This document shows, piece after piece, positions 58,157 through 64,000 of a DNA stretch of 64,000 nucleotides. The DNA is from Nonomuraea basaltis (GTDB lineage: Bacteria; Actinomycetota; Actinomycetes; Streptosporangiales; Streptosporangiaceae): the NCBI RefSeq assembly GCF_005893125.1, contig NZ_VCJS01000036.1, forward strand, positions 1 through 64,000. Reading direction: 5' to 3'. The notes under the pieces are model-generated. The model searched no databases. It was not told where the DNA came from and saw only the letters and a list, made by a program, of their open reading frames with translations. Position numbers and translations under genes: made by a program. Positions within the stretch are counted from its first letter, which is position 1. Each line of letters opens with the position of its first letter.

Positions 58157-59176
58157 TCACCACAGCCGGTGGGAGCGATGTGTGGCGGCCACTCTCTCGC
58201 CGATCCTGGCCACGATCCCGTGGGCGGTCAGGTCGGCCGCGAGCTGGCAGGCCGCGCTGATCGCCGACGCCCTGGACGAGCCGTGCGCGATCACGACGGT
58301 GCCGTTCAGCCCGAGCAGCACGGCGCCGCCGTACGCCTCCGCGTCGAGCCGGCGGCGCAGCTCGCGCATGCGAGCGCGCTGCATGACCGCGCCGAGCCTG
58401 GCCAGCCTGCTGTCGTCGATGGTCCGCCGGAGCTCGGTGAACGCGTAGCGGACCGCGCCCTCCATGGTCTTCAGCGCCACGTTGCCGGTGAAACCGTCGG
58501 TCGTGATGACATCGACCTTGCCGGTCAGCAGGTCGTGGCCCTCCACGTTGCCGATGAAGTGCAGGCCGGGGGAGCCCTCCAGCAGCTCGTGGGCGCGCTT
58601 GACGAGCTTGTTGCCCTTCTCGGCCTCGCTGCCGATCGTCAGCAGGCCGACCCTGGGGCGCGCGATGTCGTACGCCAGCTCGGCGTAGGCCGTGCCCAGG
58701 TGGGCGAACTGCACCAGCATCTCCGGCTTGGCGTCGGCGTTGGCGCCCGCGTCCAGGAGCAGGGTCGGCCCGGGGAGCGTGGGGAGGGCGACGGCGATGG
58801 CGGGTCGCTGCACGCCCTGTTGCGCTTTGAGCCGCAGCCTGCCGGTGGCCACGACGCCCGCCGTGGAGCCGGCCGACACCACCGCGCCGGCGTCGCCGCG
58901 GCGTACGAGGTGGCAGGCGACCGCGATGCTGGAGCGGGGGCGGCGCAGGCTGGCCAGCGCGCCCTCGTCCATCGCCAGGGCCTCCTCGGCCCGGACGATC
59001 GGGATCTCCTTGGTGGCGTCGTGGTCGGCGAGCGCCTCGTAGAGCACGCGAGGGGCGCCGACGAGCACCACGGACAGGCCGCGCTCGCGCACGGCGTGCA
59101 CCGCGCCCGCCACGATCTCGTGCGGTGCGTGGTCGCCGCCCATGGCGTCGAGCGCGATGGGCTTGCTGTCGGACAA
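58157..59176 (-). CDS. plsX: Phosphate acyltransferase PlsX
   Basis: A 339-residue enzyme converting acyl-ACP to acyl-phosphate at the start of phospholipid synthesis. The N-terminal PIALDAMGGDHAPHEIVAGA is diagnostic. SAGSTAGVVATGRLRL and VITTDGFTGNVALKTMEGAV are the other core segments. It starts at TTG 59176 with GAGGTG just upstream; an overlapping frame on the same strand is a shadow. The usual partners rpmF and rnc are not next to it. It is 42 bp upstream of the CtpE-like ATPase gene and may lead the plsX-ATPase-argS transcript. Confidence 0.93.
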   Translation of the reverse strand: MSDSKPIALDAMGGDHAPHEIVAGAVHAVRERGLSVVLVGAPRVLYEALADHDATKEIPIVRAEEALAMDEGALASLRRPRSSIAVACHLVRRGDAGAVVSAGSTAGVVATGRLRLKAQQGVQRPAIAVALPTLPGPTLLLDAGANADAKPEMLVQFAHLGTAYAELAYDIARPRVGLLTIGSEAEKGNKLVKRAHELLEGSPGLHFIGNVEGHDLLTGKVDVITTDGFTGNVALKTMEGAVRYAFTELRRTIDDSRLARLGAVMQRARMRELRRRLDAEAYGGAVLLGLNGTVVIAHGSSRASAISAACQLAADLTAHGIVARIGERVAATHRSHRLW

Positions 59177-59331
59177 TGATCACCTCGTACGGGCATCGAG
59201 CCCGCCGTCACGGCTTGGCCGGAACGCGGGCTCGGTATGTCCGCATCGTAGGCGAGGCAGGTGCCAGGTTAAACCGGCGGGCAGGCCCTGTTGGTTCCCG
59301 CGAGGGCGGGTTCCAGTCCTGCTCGGAACGC

Positions 59332-59889
59332 CTAGTGCAGGTTCCAGTCGTCCTTGCCGCGCGTGACGATCACTTTGGAGAACACCGATCTGCCCGTGAT
59401 GCGGATCAGCGGCCCGTCGCCCTGCGAGCCGGCCGTGACGTTGCGCTTGCCGAAGATCGAGGCACCCTCGTCGATCACATGGGCGTTGTCCGGCACCCGG
59501 ACGATCATCTTGCTGAAGCGGGCGTTCGTCTCCACCGTGATCTCCCGGCCGGGGAGCACCGCGTCGGACAGGTCGATGATCAGCGCGCCGAAGCGCGCCC
59601 ACAGCCGGGTGTTCCGGGAGGCGACCCAGCGGCCCTTGCGGACGACCTTGCTGAACGTGGAGTTGATGACCTGCTTCTCGACGGCGGCAGGCAGGCCGGA
59701 CGCGGACACCTCGGGCAGGTCCCGGGTCACGGGGACGAGCTCGCCGACCGTCTTCGCCGTGTAGGCGATCTCGAGGCGGTCGGCGTGCTCGACGCTGGTG
59801 AGTCTTCCTGTGGCGAGCGCCTCACCCAGCACCGCCGCAACGCGGTCGCGGTCGGCGTCTGAGGCGCGAAGGTCCGGATCATCGGTCAC
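59332..59889 (-). CDS. DUF1707 and LiaF-like C-terminal domain protein
   Basis: A 185-residue protein from GTG 59889. Residues 5-57 are the actinobacterial DUF1707 SHOCT-like domain (DLRASDADRDRVAAVLGEAL, ATGRLTSVEHADRLEIAYTA). The second half is a beta-rich domain of the LiaF/cell-wall-active antibiotic response type (VETNARFSKMIVRVPDNAHV, DEGASIFGKRNV, PLIRITGRSVFSKVIVTRGK). There is no membrane helix. Its function is unknown, but such proteins are linked to envelope stress. It is divergent from kamA with only about 13 bp between the starts. Confidence 0.85.
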   Translation of the reverse strand: MTDDPDLRASDADRDRVAAVLGEALATGRLTSVEHADRLEIAYTAKTVGELVPVTRDLPEVSASGLPAAVEKQVINSTFSKVVRKGRWVASRNTRLWARFGALIIDLSDAVLPGREITVETNARFSKMIVRVPDNAHVIDEGASIFGKRNVTAGSQGDGPLIRITGRSVFSKVIVTRGKDDWNLH

Positions 59890-59902
59890 GATAAATCAGT
59901 GT

Positions 59903-61384
59903 ATGCCGAGTCGCGATATGTCGCGAGCGTTCGTGAACCTGAAGGAAAACTTGGAGTCCGGTGGAACCGGTGACGTGCCTGGAAGCGTCCGGGTATTAAG
60001 GACCGTAGACGCGCGACAGGGTCGTGAGGTTTACACCCGATCGAACAAAAAAGATGGGAAAGGCCTAGTGATCTTGAACCAGGCAGGTACGCGGCGCTTC
60101 AAGGCGTACACGTCCAAGCACCTCGACGAGCTCCTGCAGCGTGCGGGGCTCGGCGACGACGAGCGGCTGAAGGTGCGCGCCGTGGCCACGGTGCTGCCGT
60201 TCCGGACGAACGCCTACGTCGTGGATGAACTCATAGATTGGTCGGCAGCGCCCGACGACCCCATATACCGGCTGGTCTTCCCTCAGGAGGACATGCTTCC
60301 CGCCGCCGACGTCGCCAGGCTGGCCGACCTGCTGAAGGCGGAGGCTCCCAACGCCGAGGTCCAGGCCGAGGCGAACCGGGTACGCGCGCAGCTCAACCCG
60401 CACCCCGCAGGCCAGAAGGAGCTCAACGTCCCGAAGCTGGGCGACGAGCCGGTCCCTGGCATGCAGCATAAATATGCCGAGACCGTGCTGTTCTTCCCCA
60501 AACAGGGGCAGACCTGTCATGCGTACTGCACCTACTGCTTCAGATGGGCGCAGTTCGTCGGTGACGCGGACCTGAAGTTCGCCTCCGACGACATCGAGCA
60601 GATGGTGACCTACCTTCGCCGGCATCCCGAGGTCACCAGCGTCCTGATCACCGGTGGCGACGCCATGATCATGGGCGAGACCGTCATCAGGCGATATATC
60701 GAGCCGCTGCTCGCGCTGGAGCAGCTCGAGTCGATCAGGATCGGCACCAAGGCGCTGGCCTACTGGCCGCAGCGCTTCACCACCGACCCCGACGCGGACG
60801 CCACGCTCGGCCTGTTCGAGGAGGTGGTGAACGCGGGGAAGAACCTCGCGTTCATGGCCCACTTCACGCACCCGCGCGAGCTGGAGTCGCCGCTGGTCGA
60901 GTCCGCGGTCAAGCGCATACTCGGCAGCGGGGCCACGATCAGGACCCAGGCGCCGATGATCAGGTCCATCAACGACGATCCCGCCGTGTGGTCCCAAATG
61001 TGGCGGCAGCAGCTCAGGATGGGGATGATTCCTTATTACATGTTCGTCGAGCGTGACACCGGGCCGCAGGACTACTTCGCGGTGCCGCTGGCGCGGGCGT
61101 ACGAGATCTTCAGGGATGCCTACTCGTCCGTCTCCGGGCTCTGCCGTACGGTCCGGGGCCCGTCCATGTCGGCCACGCCCGGCAAGGTGTGCATCGACGG
61201 CGTCACGGAAATCGCCGGGGAGCAGGTCTTCATGCTCCACTTCATTCAGGCGCGCGACCCCTCGCTGGTGGGGCGCCCGTTCTTCGCGCGCTACGACCCG
61301 ACGGCCGTCTGGCTGACGGATCTGCGCCCGGCCTTCGCCGACCGTTTTCCGTTCGAGTCCGCGGAAGCCCTGCTGCCGGTCTGA
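59903..61384 (+). CDS. kamA: Lysine 2,3-aminomutase-like radical SAM protein
   Basis: About 493 residues from ATG 59903; ATG 59918 also fits, and an open frame to 59798 overlaps the divergent gene. The radical SAM cluster motif is CHAYCTYCFRWAQF (Cys-x3-Cys-x2-Cys) near residue 205. SVLITGGDAMIMG follows, the GGD motif of the KamA family. A PLP-binding region should lie after AHFTHPRELESP near residue 320. The C-terminus has GPSMSATPGKVCIDGVTEIA. The family includes lysine 2,3-aminomutase and EF-P lysine modifiers, but the length (the clostridial enzyme is about 416 aa) and the extra N-terminal 100 residues point to the actinobacterial subgroup whose substrate is not settled. Confidence 0.87.
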   Translation: MPSRDMSRAFVNLKENLESGGTGDVPGSVRVLRTVDARQGREVYTRSNKKDGKGLVILNQAGTRRFKAYTSKHLDELLQRAGLGDDERLKVRAVATVLPFRTNAYVVDELIDWSAAPDDPIYRLVFPQEDMLPAADVARLADLLKAEAPNAEVQAEANRVRAQLNPHPAGQKELNVPKLGDEPVPGMQHKYAETVLFFPKQGQTCHAYCTYCFRWAQFVGDADLKFASDDIEQMVTYLRRHPEVTSVLITGGDAMIMGETVIRRYIEPLLALEQLESIRIGTKALAYWPQRFTTDPDADATLGLFEEVVNAGKNLAFMAHFTHPRELESPLVESAVKRILGSGATIRTQAPMIRSINDDPAVWSQMWRQQLRMGMIPYYMFVERDTGPQDYFAVPLARAYEIFRDAYSSVSGLCRTVRGPSMSATPGKVCIDGVTEIAGEQVFMLHFIQARDPSLVGRPFFARYDPTAVWLTDLRPAFADRFPFESAEALLPV

Positions 61385-61783
61385 GCGGTCGAGCGCGTCT
61401 GCCATCGACCGGATAATCCGCGTCCCCGGCCCGTGACATTTGTTTTCGCGACCCTTGTTCACGGGCCGGAGGGCCGCGCTTCCGCCTGCACGGAGAAGCG
61501 CAGAAGCATGCGCGCAATATCGGAAACAAGACCCTCCTGTTTCCCGTTCTGTCTCCCCGCTCAACGCTGCCCCTCTACTCGGTAACCGGGCTGCAAACCC
61601 CTGCTACATGGGTATTCATGCGCCTGCGGCCGATCACAGCGAGTGGTAGAACTGCTGGCGTAGCTCAGCCGTGACGGCACGCTTCGTGTGGTGCCCATAG
61701 TGCGCACGCCACGGCATACGGGGGTTATCGATTCGCATCCCCACCGTATTCGAGAGCGATCGATCACGAGCCGGAAGGCAATC
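61385..61783. other. No gene seen
   Basis: About 400 bp between kamA and the secreted-protein gene. It probably holds the promoter of the latter. I see no tRNA, hairpin or protein signature. Confidence 0.4.
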
Positions 61784-62515
61784 ATGAATCGAAGAGTCAG
61801 GACGGCGGCAGCCGTCACAGCATTCGGTTTGGCGGCGGCTTTGGCCCTGCCGGCCCAAGCGGATGTTCCGGACAACACCGCTAGGCACGCTCCCCACCAC
61901 GGTCTGGGGGAGGGAGCCGGCATCGGCGGGAGCCCGCTAGGCGGCCTGCTGGGCGGGCTCACCGGCGGCGGCCTGCTCGGCGGGCTGCTCGGCGGCGCTC
62001 TGCCGGGCGGCCAGATGACCGAGGCCGAGATGTCGCCGATCGCCGGCGGGGTGCTGCTCGGCGGGGGCGGCCTGACCGAATCGCTGCCCGTGCTGTCGGG
62101 CGCGTCCCGCATGGCGACCCCGTCGGTCAAGGCCGCCAGGCAGGACCCCGGCCAGGCCGCGAGCGAGGGCGTGACCTCCGGCACCATGAACGACACCACC
62201 ATGGGCGCCGAGCCTATGCCGGCCGGCCTCACCCAGGCGGCCAGGCGCGCGCTGCCGGGCGCCGCGGGCGGCGAGCTGTCACCGGTGGTCGGGCAGGTCG
62301 CCCCGGCCGAGGTGGCGCCGGTACTCGAGGCGCTGCCCGGTGCCACCGAGGCCGTCCGCGCGGACGAGCTCACCCCGCTCGTCGAGGACGCCTCCGGGTT
62401 CGTCAACACCAGCGGGACCAGGGCCATCGGCTCCTACGGCGATCTGCTGACCGCGCTCGGATGGACCACCGACTCTCTGACGAGCTCGGTGCGGGACTCC
62501 TGGGATCGCGACTAG
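61784..62515 (+). CDS. Small secreted Gly/Leu-rich protein
   Basis: About 243 residues from ATG 61784, with GGAAGG 6 nt before it. The signal peptide MNRRVRTAAAVTAFGLAAAL ends near PAQADV. Residues 44-75 are a Gly-Leu repeat block (GGSPLGGLLGGLTGGGLLGG, LLGGALPGG) of short GLLGG units. The rest is rich in Ala/Gly/Pro/Thr with regularly placed Met and Glu. No cysteine occurs in the mature part. The family is not known to me, but small secreted Gly-rich proteins are common on the surface of aerial actinomycete hyphae. It is monocistronic. Confidence 0.75.
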   Translation: MNRRVRTAAAVTAFGLAAALALPAQADVPDNTARHAPHHGLGEGAGIGGSPLGGLLGGLTGGGLLGGLLGGALPGGQMTEAEMSPIAGGVLLGGGGLTESLPVLSGASRMATPSVKAARQDPGQAASEGVTSGTMNDTTMGAEPMPAGLTQAARRALPGAAGGELSPVVGQVAPAEVAPVLEALPGATEAVRADELTPLVEDASGFVNTSGTRAIGSYGDLLTALGWTTDSLTSSVRDSWDRD

Positions 62516-62961
62516 ACGCGATGGAGGCGTGATGAACGTGGTTCGCCGACAGCCGGAATGGCGGTTCGCGGGCGTCCTAGGTGCCGACGCTCGGGAACCG
62601 GTTGTGACGGCGGCGAGGCGGTCCCGTTCCGCACCCCAGTAGTTCCCCGACGGCGCGATTTCCCAGGGTCGGGATCTTCGACCGGGACGCCGTCGCACTG
62701 ACGCGGCAGGCCTTCAGGGCGCCTTCAGGTGCCGGGCGTCCGAGGCACTGGCGCGTGGAGTGAGCCTCCCGCGAGAGCGGGTGGCCTCATGACGGGTCCG
62801 GGCGGACGCGCCCTGGCCCGGGCTGGGCATACCGCGCCGCTAACTGCAGGGCGGTGGCGCGCCGCCCAAGCCCCGCCGCCGGCCCCATGGGTCGGCGGCG
62901 CCTCTATGTAAGAACCGCGCTCGCGGACGTCAGGCCATGCGCGGCCCTGAAGAGGGTCTGG
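62516..62961. other. No gene seen
   Basis: Very GC-rich spacer of about 450 bp with short overlapping frames. No terminator, tRNA or IS signature was found. Confidence 0.4.
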
Positions 62962-63135
62962 TCAGGGGAGGCGGACGCCTGTGCGGCGGGCTATCTGGGC
63001 CTGCAGTCTGGCCATCTGCCAGTGCAGCTCGAGGAGCTGCTCGGCGAGTTGTATCTTGGGGATCTCGGACACGTCCTCGGTGTCCAGGTGGTCAATCGCG
63101 GCCGAAAGCTCTCCCATCGCGCGCCCCCACTCCAT
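62962..63135 (-). CDS. Small helical protein, unknown function
   Basis: A 57-residue frame from ATG 63135, preceded by GAGGA 7 nt upstream. It reads MEWGRAMGELSAAIDHLDTE, then a long amphipathic helix (IQLAEQLLELHWQMARLQAQ), ending in RRTGVRLP. The composition is consistent with coding, and a short coiled coil is likely. I know no family. The gene stands alone between longer spacers. Confidence 0.45.
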   Translation of the reverse strand: MEWGRAMGELSAAIDHLDTEDVSEIPKIQLAEQLLELHWQMARLQAQIARRTGVRLP

Positions 63136-63407
63136 CACCGTTCCTCGCATCGAATTGACGTTCGAATACTATCGGAACGGAAGGCTCGCTGTCAGTCATT
63201 TGGCTCTCCTGTCACGCTGGTTTCGCACACAAGATCGAAATGCCTGGCAGCTGGAACGCCTGGCCGAACCACGGAGCCGGCCGACGCGGGCTCGCGTGAC
63301 GGCGATCCACCACTGAAGGGTCAGAGGCCGTTTCCTGGAGGGCCGTCAGCCGAAGTGCGGTGAGTGGCAAGCCACGGCAACGCGTAAAAGATGAGGTTTT
63401 TGAGGGG

Positions 63408-64000
63408 TCAGCCCTTGTTGTAGGCGGCGATGACTTCCTTCGGGTCGCCGTCCATCCTGATCTTGCCCTTGTGCAGCCAGATCACCCGGTTGCAGGTCTC
63501 CTCGATGACCTTGAGGTCGTGGGCGACGAGGAAGACGGTGCCCGCCGACTCCCGGATCTCGCGGATGCGCTGCTCGCTCTTCTTCCGGAACTCGCGGTCA
63601 CCGGTGGCCAGGGCCTCGTCGATGAGCAGGACGTCGTGGGTCTTGGCGGAGGAGATGGCGAAGCGCAGGCGGGCGCCCATGCCGGAGGAGTAGGTGGACA
63701 TCGGGAGCTGGACGAACTCATCGATGCCGGAGAAGTCGACGATCTCCTGGTATTTCTCCCTGACCTCGGCCGGCGTCATGCCCATGGCGTAGCAGCCGAG
63801 GACGATGTTGCGCTCGCCGGTCAGCTCACGCATGAGGGCCGCGTTGACGCCCAGCAGCGACGGCTGGCCGTCGGTGTAGACGGCGCCCTTGTGCGGCGGC
63901 AGCAGGCCCGCGATGGCGCGCAGCAGGGTGGACTTGCCGGAGCCGTTGCGGCCCACGACGCCGATGGCGTCGCCGTGGTAGGCCACGAACGTGACGCCCT
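63408..64000 (-). CDS. Polysaccharide/teichoic acid export ABC transporter ATP-binding protein (partial)
   Basis: The 3' part of an ABC ATPase whose start lies beyond the right edge. Walker A is VVGRNGSGKSTLLRAIAGLL, the signature is STYSSGMGARLRFAIS, Walker B is VLLIDEALATGDREF, and the H-loop is FLVAHDL. The segment PSLLGVNAALMRELTGERNI is typical of TagH/Wzt-type exporters of teichoic acids and O-polysaccharides. It ends at about 27 residues after the H-loop, so it has no C-terminal carbohydrate-binding domain as found in some Wzt proteins. The permease is expected next to it, off the window. It is a second export route besides the Wzx/Wzy genes. Confidence 0.9.
   Translation of the reverse strand, partial: GVTFVAYHGDAIGVVGRNGSGKSTLLRAIAGLLPPHKGAVYTDGQPSLLGVNAALMRELTGERNIVLGCYAMGMTPAEVREKYQEIVDFSGIDEFVQLPMSTYSSGMGARLRFAISSAKTHDVLLIDEALATGDREFRKKSEQRIREIRESAGTVFLVAHDLKVIEETCNRVIWLHKGKIRMDGDPKEVIAAYNKG

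Noticed and set aside
56825..59179. 784-codon open frame on the plus strand
   Set aside because: Antisense to the ATPase and plsX genes; low-complexity Gly/Ala/Arg composition and no domain.
60065..61564. 499-codon open frame on the minus strand
   Set aside because: Antisense to kamA, which carries an intact radical SAM motif.

Overview
The window looks like chromosomal DNA from a high-GC filamentous actinomycete, most likely of the Streptosporangiales (a Nonomuraea-like organism is my best guess, inferred and not proven). Reasons: GC-rich coding sequence with GTG/TTG starts, an actinobacterial 23S-5S rRNA end, a DUF5753-type HTH regulator / DUF397 / ATP-binding protein trio, a CtpE-like calcium P-type ATPase, a DUF1707 protein, a stand-alone SepF and an actinobacterial lysine 2,3-aminomutase-like enzyme.

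Layout. (1) 1-364: the 3' end of an rRNA operon (23S tail, 5S, strong terminator). (2) 379-8.6 kb: two diverged copies of a UDP-sugar 6-dehydrogenase gene separated by a truncated IS701-type transposase, a DUF5753 regulatory trio and an IS110 remnant, then about 1.8 kb of IS debris. (3) 8.6-48.2 kb: a large mosaic surface-glycan locus. It holds WecE- and WecD-like enzymes, RmlA and RmlB, three glycosyltransferases, five apparently intact methyltransferases and one broken one, two GT-C-like membrane proteins, an asparagine-synthase-type amidotransferase, a sulfotransferase, a Wzx-like flippase, a Wzy-like polymerase, two SDR epimerases, a WecA/MraY-like initiating transferase and a Wzc-like chain-length regulator/kinase. 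A secreted subtilisin and a secreted beta-sandwich-like protein are embedded in it. At least ten decayed insertion sequences (IS701, IS110, ISL3, IS5, ISAs1, IS3, IS630, IS1380 types) lie between the genes. (4) 48.8-51 kb: a DUF4012 protein and an LPATG-anchored wall protein. (5) 52-64 kb: housekeeping genes with uniformly high GC (sepF, argS, CtpE-like ATPase, plsX, DUF1707 protein, kamA) and the end of a polysaccharide-export ABC ATPase.

How it may work together (inference). RmlA and RmlB give dTDP-4-keto-6-deoxyglucose, WecE aminates it and WecD acetylates it to dTDP-Fuc4NAc. The dehydrogenases supply a UDP-uronic acid (UDP-ManNAcA or UDP-GlcNAcA). The WecA-like enzyme starts the chain on undecaprenyl phosphate, the GT-B enzymes extend it, and Wzx, Wzy and Wzc flip, polymerise and control length. 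AsnB could amidate uronic acids, and the sulfotransferase and methyltransferases could decorate the repeat. The sugar set resembles that of enterobacterial common antigen, which is unusual for a Gram-positive organism. The most notable non-coding signal is a 13-bp palindrome, TCACTTAGAGTGA, just upstream of both dehydrogenase copies and the polymerase gene.
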